NCBI GenBank assembly: GCA_028287115.1 | Contig: JAQBQF010000243.1 | Location: forward strand, 1 to 61,893 | Length of the DNA stretch: 61,893 bases | Source of the DNA: Myxococcales bacterium | GTDB lineage: Bacteria > Myxococcota_A > Polyangia > Haliangiales > Haliangiaceae | Direction: 5' to 3' | Shown here: in pieces, positions 54,809 through 61,893 of the stretch | How the letters are laid out: each line of letters starts with the position of its first letter | Numbering within the stretch: position 1 is the first letter of the stretch | Position numbers and translations under genes: made by a program | The notes under the pieces: model-generated | Seen by the model: only the letters and a program-made list of their open reading frames with translations | What the model was told of the DNA's origin: nothing | Database searches by the model: none

Positions 54809-56338
54809 TTAGTGAGCGCGCGAAATCTCGTCGATCGAGCGCGTTCCGCTCGTCGGAGAATTTCGCTCGAGCATTTTTCCGACCATCGGACGCTGCTCGA
54901 AATCTTCGAGATCGACCCGGCGAGTCCGCCGCCAATAATCGAAGGTGGCACCGGGCCACAAGAACACCTCGCCGTCGGGAGTCTGGTACCAGCTCTGACA
55001 ACCGGTGGTCCACACGGTGTTCTTCATCTTGCGGGAGAGCTCGGCGCGAAACTTCTGTTCGACGGCGGGACGCACGTCGATGAAGGACAGCGCGCGATCG
55101 CGGACTGCGGCGATCGCCTGCGTCGCGTAACGCGCCTGCGCCTCGATCATGAAGATCATCGAGTTGTGGCCGAGGCCGGTGTTTGGGCCCATCAGGAGGA
55201 ACAGGTTGGGAAAGCCCGAGACGGTGATGCCGAGGTAGTTGCGGAGTGACGAGCGCCAGGCATCGTTGAGCTCGACACCGTTGCGACCGATGATCCGGAT
55301 CGACGACAGGTAATCGGTGACGCGGAAGCCGGTGCCGCAGATGATCGCATCGACCTCGCGCTCGCTGCCATCGGCGAGCCGGATGCCGCGCGGCGTGACG
55401 GCCTCGATGCGCTCGGTGACGAGCTCGACGTTGTCTCGCTGAAGGGCGGGGTAGTAATCGTTCGAGATCAGGACGCGCTTGCAGCCGAACCGATACCGCG
55501 GCGTGAGCTTCTCGCGCAGCCTTGGATCGGGGACTTGCTCGGCGATGAACCGCATGACGATCTTCTCGATCAGCTCGTTGACCTTCGGCGCGAACGCGAA
55601 GCCGACGACGCGGCTCTCCATCAGCCAGTAGAGGCCGGTGCGCCGGATCCAGTGCGTCGCGGGAACGTGATCGAAGAGCCAGCGCTCCGCCGCCGACATC
55701 ACGCGGTCGCGCTTCGGGACGATCCACGGTGGCGTCCGTTGAAACACGTGGAGTTGCTGCACGCGCGGCGCGATGTGGGGCACGAACTGGATCGCGCTCG
55801 CGCCGGTGCCGATCACGGCGACGCGCTTGCCGGCGAGGTCGTAGTCGTGATCCCAGCGCGCGGAGTGAAACTGCTTGCCGGTGAACGTCGAGAGCCCCGG
55901 GATGGCCGGAGACTGTGGGATGTGCAGCGCGCCATTGCCGAGGATGATCGAGCGCGCGGTGAAGCACTCGCCGGTTGCGGTCGTGACCTGCCACAGGCCG
56001 GTGTCTTCGGCGAACCGCGCTTGTTCGACGTGGCGGCCAAACCGCAGATGCGGCCGCAGTTGGTACTTGTCCGCGACGCGCTCGAGGTACGCGAGGATCT
56101 CCACCTGGCCGCCGTACGCACGCGACCATTTCGGGTTCGGCTCGAACGAATACGAATAGAGATGCGAAGGGATGTCGCAAGCTGCGCCCGGATACGTGTT
56201 CTCGCGCCACGTGCCACCGACCCTCCCGGCTTTCTCGAGGATCACGAAGTCCTCGATGCCGGCACGGCGAAGCTGGACGCCCGCCGCGAGGCCGGAGAAG
56301 CCAGCGCCGATCACGACGACGGACAGGGGTGTGTCCAC
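54809..56338 (-). CDS. flavin-dependent Baeyer-Villiger-type monooxygenase
   Basis: The 509-residue protein begins with the FAD site VVVIGAGFSGLAAG. The Baeyer-Villiger fingerprint FTGKQFHSARWDHD matches F-x-G-x-x-x-H-x-x-x-W, and AVIGTGASAIQ is the NADPH site. The later GPNTGLGHNSM segment is also typical. It should insert oxygen into a ketone, or oxidise N or S atoms. The GTG start lies 17 bases downstream of a perfect inverted repeat that resembles a TetR-type operator. Confidence 0.93.
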   Translation of the reverse strand: MDTPLSVVVIGAGFSGLAAGVQLRRAGIEDFVILEKAGRVGGTWRENTYPGAACDIPSHLYSYSFEPNPKWSRAYGGQVEILAYLERVADKYQLRPHLRFGRHVEQARFAEDTGLWQVTTATGECFTARSIILGNGALHIPQSPAIPGLSTFTGKQFHSARWDHDYDLAGKRVAVIGTGASAIQFVPHIAPRVQQLHVFQRTPPWIVPKRDRVMSAAERWLFDHVPATHWIRRTGLYWLMESRVVGFAFAPKVNELIEKIVMRFIAEQVPDPRLREKLTPRYRFGCKRVLISNDYYPALQRDNVELVTERIEAVTPRGIRLADGSEREVDAIICGTGFRVTDYLSSIRIIGRNGVELNDAWRSSLRNYLGITVSGFPNLFLLMGPNTGLGHNSMIFMIEAQARYATQAIAAVRDRALSFIDVRPAVEQKFRAELSRKMKNTVWTTGCQSWYQTPDGEVFLWPGATFDYWRRTRRVDLEDFEQRPMVGKMLERNSPTSGTRSIDEISRAH

Positions 56339-56354
56339 GCGTGGAACGTAGCTT

Positions 56355-56375
56355 CTATTGAGTAGAAGTCAATAG
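56355..56375 (-). promoter_or_regulatory. operator-like inverted repeat CTATTGA-N7-TCAATAG
   Basis: A perfect 7-bp inverted repeat with 7-base spacer lies 17 bases before the GTG of the monooxygenase gene. On the coding strand it contains TTGACT, a good -35 hexamer, so a bound repressor would block the promoter. The layout is typical for TetR-family control of flavin monooxygenases; no tetR gene is visible in the window. Confidence 0.5.
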
Positions 56376-56445
56376 CGAACGCCGGAGACGCCAAACGCTG
56401 CTATCGGGTCACCGCGACGCGACCGTTGTTTCGTCGATCGAAAAT

Positions 56446-56555
56446 GAACGCCAAGACGCCAAGACGCCAAGATCGGATAGAGAACAGGTGGGAGGACCGG
56501 GTGCGAAACCAGAACAGTTTGGTCCGATCCTCGGCGACTTTGCGACTTGGCGTTC
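56446..56555. repeat. 110-bp palindromic element with GAACGCCAAG arms
   Basis: The left arm (56446-56477) starts GAACGCCAAGACGCCAAGAC and has three copies of ACGCCAAG. The right arm (56523-56555) is its reverse complement with four substitutions and a two-base gap, ending in GATCGGA on both sides. The 45-bp spacer is not coding. It lies between the alpha-2-macroglobulin stop and the monooxygenase start. Size and structure fit a dispersed palindromic repeat (REP/MITE), possibly ending the upstream transcript. Confidence 0.7.
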
Positions 56556-56571
56556 GACCTTCTGTCGGGAG

Positions 56572-58881
56572 CTAGCGAATTGTCCACTCCGTCGGCGGGA
56601 CGTGGAACTGATTGGGTCCGGCTTCGATGAACGATGCGGAGCTGTGGAGCTTGCCGCCGAGCGTCGGGATCACGCGATAGGTCGCCTTGAACATCTGGCC
56701 GACCTGCAGGCCGGGCGTGTAGAAATCGACCTTGCCCTCGGCCGTCTCGAAGCGGGTGAGCGTGCCCGCGGCGACGAGCGCTTGCAGGCTCGGCGTGTCG
56801 ACTTGCACGCCGGCGGGCAAGGCCTGCGTGATGTGCAGCGGAACCCCGGCCGGTGCGATCGCGGCGATCGCGATGTCGGACGGCTTACCGACGGTGCCGC
56901 TGATCGACGGCGGCAACTGCAGCTCGAGGCCGCTGTGTACCGCCTCGGTCTCCCACGGTACCCAGCCCTTGAGCGCGAGCGAGTAGCCGAGGCCGGGCAC
57001 CGCGGGCTCGGCGACGATGCTCCATTCGTGGGCGCCGGCGAGGCCGGGCGCGAGGGTGTCGAGGACGAGCACGTCCTTGAGCTTGTCGCGATCGAGGATG
57101 CCCTCCGAGATCGGCTTGCCATCCATCGTCAGCGTGATCTTGACGTTCGCCGGCACCGGATCTTTGAACAGCTTCATCACCGCATCGATGCACGCGAGGT
57201 TCGTGCGGCCGTCGCCCCAACCACGATCCGGCGAGTACGAGCCGAGGAGCGTCGCGCCCAGGTCGGCGAGCGGCGCTTTCGGATCGCCTTGCAACGCGAG
57301 CACGGCGAGTGCGGTGGCTTCGACTTGCGACGGTGTCGAGCCATCGGCGCGAATCGCGGTGGTCCCGATCGCGAGATACTTCGCACCGTCACCGGACGCC
57401 TTGATCGACTTGCTCACGAGCTCGCGCAGCTTGTCGGCGACCGGGCCCGTCACTGCGCCGCTCGCGAGGATCGCAGCGGCCGTGTACGGCTCGGTGATGT
57501 CTTTGAGGTTGCGCTCGAACGCCCCTGCCGCGCGCGTCGCGACGGCGAGCGCTCGCTGCCGTTCGGTCGGAGTCGCGTTGGCGGTCCCGACGGCGCGCGA
57601 TCCGTCGGCGGTTGCGACGAGCACGCGATCGAGCGACCATCCGTTGCCTCCACCGAACGTCCCGTCGGGCCGTTGATTCTGGGCGAGGTACGCGGCCGCG
57701 CGCTCTCCGAGTCGCGCGAGCACCGGATTTTGCGCGTGCGCGACTGCCGCCTCGGTCAGCAGCGAGGCCGACGTGATGTCGAGGTTGCGGCCGTCGCGGA
57801 TCGCGCGTTGCGACGTCAGGATCGTCAAGTTGCGCAGCGCCTCCGGATCGGCCTTGTCACCGAGCGCCGCGAGCAGCGCCGGAGCGCGCCCCGCGAGGAG
57901 CAGCGCGTAAGCATCATCGGCGATGCCTTCGCGATACGACGAAGCGCCGAGCTCCGCGCGCAACAGCGCGAGCGCACCTGGAAACACCATCAAGCGCGCG
58001 CGATCGGTCGAGGGCACGGAGCCCGCCGGACCGTCGAGCTTCAGCGTGCGCGGCGCCGCGAGCGTGCCGCTCGCCGTCACGGTCATCGGCTTGCCCGAAG
58101 GAACGACGTCGATCGTACGCACGACGGCGTCGGTCGAGCCGAGCGCCGTGCGCAGCATGATCGTGCCGGCATGATCGGCTTTGAGAGACGCGTACTCGAC
58201 GAGGTTGCCGAGCGCCGGGATGGTGCGAGCGCCGCTCGCGCCCGACACGGTGGCATTCGTCGCGCCGATCTCGAACGTGCTCTGGACGGCCGCGTCGGTC
58301 GTGTTGATCATCTGGATCGGCAGGCGGACCTCGTCACCGACGACGAGGAACTTCGGCACGATCGGATCGATGTATGTCGGCAGCGTGCCGAGGAAGCTGG
58401 TCACGGCGCCACCTTGTGCGCCGTTCTGCGCGTGTGCGAGCGCGAGCACGCGCCAGGTCGTCAAGCGATCCGGAACGCGCACGTCGATCGAACCCGCACC
58501 TTGCTCGTCGGTGACGATCCGTGGCTCGAACAAGAACGTCTCCGGAAACCAGGCGCGTGTCACGCCTTCGGGGCGCCTCGCGCCGTTGCCGGTGATGTTG
58601 CGCTCGGATTTCTTGTCTTCCTTGCCGTCCTCATCTTTGGCCGCGTATTCGCCATATCCGGGCTTGGCGACGGTGGTGGTCGGCGACGCTGGACCCTTCG
58701 CCGGCATGTCTACGGAAGGAGGTGCTTCGGCGCCGACGCTGGCAACACCCATCGGGCGTTCGCGCTGATCTTCCTTCGCCGGCGTAGCCCCCGCTGGGTT
58801 GTCACCTGCGCGGTCGGACTTCGCGCCACTCTTGCAAGCGACCGCGAGCAACACCACCGCGAGCCATTTATTGCGCTTCAT
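56572..58881 (-). CDS. alpha-2-macroglobulin C-terminal half, lipoprotein, thioester motif absent
   Basis: The 769-residue protein starts at the ATG directly after the stop of the upstream gene (TAAATG). A lipobox LAVAC precedes a disordered linker of about 90 residues. ARRPEGVTRAWFPETFLFEPRIVTDEQG begins the core A2M domain (RVPDRLTTWRVLALAH). The thioester domain region, an alpha/alpha toroid, is recognisable (GASSYREGIADDAYALLLAG to YLAQNQRPDGTFGG), but the CxEQ motif that forms the thioester is replaced. The last 150 residues are macroglobulin-type beta domains. It may act as a structural protease trap or scaffold with the upstream half. Confidence 0.87.
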   Translation of the reverse strand: MKRNKWLAVVLLAVACKSGAKSDRAGDNPAGATPAKEDQRERPMGVASVGAEAPPSVDMPAKGPASPTTTVAKPGYGEYAAKDEDGKEDKKSERNITGNGARRPEGVTRAWFPETFLFEPRIVTDEQGAGSIDVRVPDRLTTWRVLALAHAQNGAQGGAVTSFLGTLPTYIDPIVPKFLVVGDEVRLPIQMINTTDAAVQSTFEIGATNATVSGASGARTIPALGNLVEYASLKADHAGTIMLRTALGSTDAVVRTIDVVPSGKPMTVTASGTLAAPRTLKLDGPAGSVPSTDRARLMVFPGALALLRAELGASSYREGIADDAYALLLAGRAPALLAALGDKADPEALRNLTILTSQRAIRDGRNLDITSASLLTEAAVAHAQNPVLARLGERAAAYLAQNQRPDGTFGGGNGWSLDRVLVATADGSRAVGTANATPTERQRALAVATRAAGAFERNLKDITEPYTAAAILASGAVTGPVADKLRELVSKSIKASGDGAKYLAIGTTAIRADGSTPSQVEATALAVLALQGDPKAPLADLGATLLGSYSPDRGWGDGRTNLACIDAVMKLFKDPVPANVKITLTMDGKPISEGILDRDKLKDVLVLDTLAPGLAGAHEWSIVAEPAVPGLGYSLALKGWVPWETEAVHSGLELQLPPSISGTVGKPSDIAIAAIAPAGVPLHITQALPAGVQVDTPSLQALVAAGTLTRFETAEGKVDFYTPGLQVGQMFKATYRVIPTLGGKLHSSASFIEAGPNQFHVPPTEWTIR

Positions 58882-61800
58882 TTACGGCCTCTCTTTCGCG
58901 ACCCACACGGCCCAGTTCTCGACATCTTCAGGAAGCCTCGTCCCCACGACGACAACCGCGCGAGGATCGGTGAGCGACAGCAGATCCTGCGGCAGCCCCG
59001 AGAGGCGCAGCTTGCGACCGTACGCGTCGTCGATCTTTTCACCGCGCTTCTCGCACGCGGCGAGCGCCTTGCTCCACAACATCGCCATCGTCGCGGGCCG
59101 CATCTTCTCGGTCTGCGGCGCCTGCGCTTCCCACTGGCGCGTCTGGACGTGCAGCTCGGCGAGCACGTTGTAGAAGTGATCGGTCAGCTCTTCGATCGGA
59201 TCGAAATGCGAGTCCGCGCTCGCGCTGACCACGGCATCGAGCTCGGGTGCGCTCGGGATCGAGCTCACACGTAGCACCGTCGCGGCCGCTGCATTCGCGC
59301 CGCGAATCCGGCCGAGTGTCAGCGCCTGGCCATCGAGGACGCCGAAGGCCGGCGTGCTCGTGCCGACTTGCGGCCGGATCCGGCCCATGTCGTCGGCGCC
59401 GGGCAGCTTGACGAGCTGACCGAGGCTCTCGTCGACGCCGATCAGGCCAACCGCGGCCTTGCCGCCTTTGCCTCCGAGCGTCGTCTGGATCGCGATGTGC
59501 GCTTGATCGCCCGGCTTGTACTTGTCCTTGGTCTCGAGCGTCACCGCGAGCTCGCCTTGCGGCCGCACGTAGACGAGCGCGCGTACGCCACCGCCGTTGA
59601 CCTCGCACCAACCCTCGACGGCCTTATCGATCGTCAGCTTCGCCTTGTGATCGTCGTCGAGCTTCGCCTTGTCCTTCGCTTTCAAGCAGGTCAGCGTGAG
59701 CTCCTTGGGCAACGCGCCCGCTCCGTACTCGGGTCCACGAATCAGCTCCGCTTCGATCACGTCGCCGGGCTTCGCGATCACCGGCTTGACGCGCATCCGC
59801 AAGTTCGGGATCTGACCTGGGCTCACGCGCAACTTCGTCGACGGCTTCCCTTCGACGTCGGCCGACACCATCATCTCGTAGCCGAGCATCGTGGTCGGTT
59901 GTGGTTTCGGTGTGCCGCTGCCGTCTTCAGGCAGCGACATCGAGAACCGAACGATGCCGAACGAATCGGAGGTCGCCGCTTGCGCGAGCCTCACGCGACC
60001 GGCGAACCGCGCCGCGACACACGGCATCGCCGCACCTGCCGCACCGCCTTTGGGATCTGCGATCCAGCCGCCGAGCTCGACGTCGCGACTTCCGAGCCGC
60101 GACCGCCACGTGAGCGCTCTGGGGAGCGCGCCTTCGCTGCCTTGCGTTGGCAGGCAGTCGCGCGTGCCCTTGGCCGTGTCCTGGATCCGTTCGGCGAGGC
60201 CGTTCGGCATGTCGAGTGCGGTCTCGACCGAGGCCGCTAGCGTCGGCAGGCCCGGATCGGTGAACTGAAACGCGACCGTGTACATCCGCTCGTTGCCGGC
60301 GGGCAGGCGCTGTTGCCGGAGCACGCTCACGACACATTGATCGAGCGGCGAAGGACCCGCGCCGGCCGCGACGATGCCGCCACCTGCATCGACGCGCAGA
60401 CCGACGCGCGCGTTGCCGCCGCCGCCGGTGATGTTATCCGAGTCGCTATCGCCCGCGACGCCGTACCACTTCGCGCACCGAGCGAGGGTCGCGAGCCATT
60501 TGTCCATCGCTTCTTGATCGACGAGAGGCGCACCCTCGTCGCCGATCAGCTCTTGTGGCTCGCCTCGCGTGACGAGCGCCTGCTTCGGCTGCGGCCGGTA
60601 AGGCGCGGCGGGAATCACGACGTTGACCGGCGCACCCGGATCGAGCTGCAAGCTCGCGACGCCATCTTCGTCGAGCGTCGCGTCGATTCCGTTGTCGTTC
60701 GCTTGCCACGCGCGCTTCACGTTGATCTTCGATCCGGGCAGGACACGGCCATCGGGCGTCGTCACGCGGACGTACATCCGATTGTTGAAGCCCTGCACGA
60801 GCCCGTCGCCGAGCTCGGTCACCGACGACACCAAGATGCCATCCTTGCTGAACAGCACGCTGCCCGCGCCTTCGACGCGATCGCCGGCGGCATCGACGGC
60901 CGCAATGTGCGCCGTGATCGTCGTGAGTCCCGCTAGATCCGCCGGCACCTGCGGCAGTGGCAGCTCGAACCGACCGTTCGCGCCGGTCTCCGCCTTCTTC
61001 TGCAACTTCGTCGCGACCCAATCGAGCGGCGGCGGCCAGTCGCCGCTGACCTCCCATTGAATGTCGAGCTTCGCGTGCGCGACCGGCGCGCCCGAGCTGT
61101 AGAGCACCGCACCGCGCACGATCGGTGTATCGCCGGCTTGGTAGAACGGCTTGCCCGCCATCGTGTCGACGCGAAACCGCGGCAGCTTGAACGGCTGCAC
61201 GGTGATCGGAACATCATCCGTCGCATCCGCCGAGACCCAAGCGACGTGCCACGTCCCGGTCTCCGCGGCTTTGTCGAGAGGAAATGTCCCAGCGACGATC
61301 CCGAAGTCTCCCGCCGGAGCCTTCTCTTCGAGCAGCACTTCGTTGTTCGGATCCTTGACGACCCACTTGCCCGGACGGCCATCGAGCGGCGATAGGTCTC
61401 GCGCGCGCAGCACGACCGCACGAAAATGAACGAGGTTGCCGGGTTCGTAGAGCGGACGGTCCGTGATCACGTGAACACGCGCGGGCGTGTACAGCGGGAT
61501 CGGAACATCGAGCTCGCCGGGTGCGATCCGCGTGTTGAAGCTCGCGTGAAGCTGGTAGTCACCGTCCGGAACGTCGGGGACGTCGATCGTGCCGTACGCG
61601 GACCCGGGGTTGGTCTGCCATTTCTCGACCGGCAGCGGGATCGCTTTGTACTTCGCATCGACGAGCGTCAGCGTGATCGACTCGAAGCGCGTGACCGGCA
61701 ACCTCTGGACCGAGTCCATGTCGTGCAGGGTGAAGTTCGCGCCGGCCGACAGCGTGACCACCGCCTTCGCGCCGCGCCGCAGCCCGCTCGCTTCGAGGTG

Positions 61801-61893
61801 CGCCGTCTGACGGAGCTTGCCGTGAGGACACGTGCCGAGCACGATGCCGTAGCGCAGCCACGCATCCGTGCACGTCTTCCGGGGCCAGAAGGC
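58882..61893 (-). CDS. alpha-2-macroglobulin N-terminal half (5' end outside window)
   Basis: The frame is open to the window edge, so about 1003 residues of the C-terminal part are seen. VPIPLYTPARVHVITDRPLYEPGNLVHFRAVVLRA is the MG2-type macroglobulin domain. Further MG-like beta domains follow, with a Gly-rich loop at about residue 490. The last third (AVGLIGVDESLGQL) is the bait-region-flanking A2M_N_2-like domain. The chain then ends normally (WAVWVAKERP) and the next gene supplies the missing half. This two-gene split with TAAATG junction implies a stoichiometric pair. Bacterial alpha-2-macroglobulins trap proteases in the periplasm. Confidence 0.85.
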   Translation of the reverse strand, partial: AFWPRKTCTDAWLRYGIVLGTCPHGKLRQTAHLEASGLRRGAKAVVTLSAGANFTLHDMDSVQRLPVTRFESITLTLVDAKYKAIPLPVEKWQTNPGSAYGTIDVPDVPDGDYQLHASFNTRIAPGELDVPIPLYTPARVHVITDRPLYEPGNLVHFRAVVLRARDLSPLDGRPGKWVVKDPNNEVLLEEKAPAGDFGIVAGTFPLDKAAETGTWHVAWVSADATDDVPITVQPFKLPRFRVDTMAGKPFYQAGDTPIVRGAVLYSSGAPVAHAKLDIQWEVSGDWPPPLDWVATKLQKKAETGANGRFELPLPQVPADLAGLTTITAHIAAVDAAGDRVEGAGSVLFSKDGILVSSVTELGDGLVQGFNNRMYVRVTTPDGRVLPGSKINVKRAWQANDNGIDATLDEDGVASLQLDPGAPVNVVIPAAPYRPQPKQALVTRGEPQELIGDEGAPLVDQEAMDKWLATLARCAKWYGVAGDSDSDNITGGGGNARVGLRVDAGGGIVAAGAGPSPLDQCVVSVLRQQRLPAGNERMYTVAFQFTDPGLPTLAASVETALDMPNGLAERIQDTAKGTRDCLPTQGSEGALPRALTWRSRLGSRDVELGGWIADPKGGAAGAAMPCVAARFAGRVRLAQAATSDSFGIVRFSMSLPEDGSGTPKPQPTTMLGYEMMVSADVEGKPSTKLRVSPGQIPNLRMRVKPVIAKPGDVIEAELIRGPEYGAGALPKELTLTCLKAKDKAKLDDDHKAKLTIDKAVEGWCEVNGGGVRALVYVRPQGELAVTLETKDKYKPGDQAHIAIQTTLGGKGGKAAVGLIGVDESLGQLVKLPGADDMGRIRPQVGTSTPAFGVLDGQALTLGRIRGANAAAATVLRVSSIPSAPELDAVVSASADSHFDPIEELTDHFYNVLAELHVQTRQWEAQAPQTEKMRPATMAMLWSKALAACEKRGEKIDDAYGRKLRLSGLPQDLLSLTDPRAVVVVGTRLPEDVENWAVWVAKERP

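Noticed and set aside
56488..59274. 928-codon plus-strand open frame opposite the macroglobulin genes
   Set aside because: Crosses the boundary of two real minus-strand genes and has a shadow composition.

Overview
The window is high-GC, densely coded DNA with short intergenic gaps and many genes overlapping by 1-20 bases. Several features point to a myxobacterium-like member of the Myxococcota, plausibly near Kofleriaceae/Haliangiales: Ser/Thr kinases and pseudokinases, PEGA domains, a sigma-54 activator with an FHA domain, MopE-like and thrombospondin-3-like calcium-type repeats, and more than ten predicted lipoproteins of unknown function. This placement is inferred from gene content, not from a marker gene. 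No rRNA, tRNA, CRISPR array or intact transposase was seen.

Layout. 1-9.2 kb: a TPR protein tail, a cNMP-binding protein, an SppA protease fused to a beta-barrel-like domain, an RluA pseudouridine synthase, an FHA/sigma-54 activator, an OmpA-like lipoprotein, a UdgX-type uracil-DNA glycosylase and a decayed PIN-domain fragment. 9.2-14.4 kb: a metal-binding-repeat lipoprotein, maf, a YggS-type PLP protein, a 164-bp palindromic element and the ruvC-ruvA-ruvB operon. 14.5-16.8 kb: an octaheme cytochrome facing an esterase. 16.1-25.9 kb: an unusual minus-strand cluster with a dedicated phosphopantetheinyl transferase, a carrier protein, a GH2 beta-mannosidase-like enzyme, a double alpha/beta hydrolase, an acyl-CoA dehydrogenase, an amino acid:[carrier protein] ligase and a DUF1839 protein. 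One lipoprotein gene on the plus strand interrupts it. 26-40 kb: an NCS1 permease, a Rieske protein, two tandem pseudokinases, MmsA, a PEGA protein, Kup and several lipoproteins. 40.5-44 kb: three adjacent pyrimidine-catabolism genes. 44.2-48.1 kb: a kinase/TPR-PEGA/lectin-like operon. 48.2-52.7 kb: an AraC regulator and two lipoproteins closed by a clear terminator. 52.7-61.9 kb: an omega-amino-acid transaminase, a Baeyer-Villiger-type monooxygenase and an alpha-2-macroglobulin split over two genes, the first cut by the window end.

Two functional themes stand out. First, the reductive pyrimidine pathway can be followed almost completely: NCS1 uptake (26.9 kb), PreA-type reductase (40.5 kb), dihydropyrimidinase (42.6 kb), beta-ureidopropionase (41.6 kb), beta-alanine:pyruvate transaminase (52.7 kb) and MmsA semialdehyde dehydrogenase (32.8 kb). 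The reductase lacks the usual C-terminal ferredoxin domain and no PreT partner is present. Second, the 16-26 kb cluster looks like a carrier-protein pathway. A homologue of seryl-tRNA synthetase would load an amino acid on a dedicated carrier protein, which is then oxidised, modified or released by the other enzymes. The end product of such clusters is, as far as I know, undefined, so this is the best candidate for an undescribed system here.
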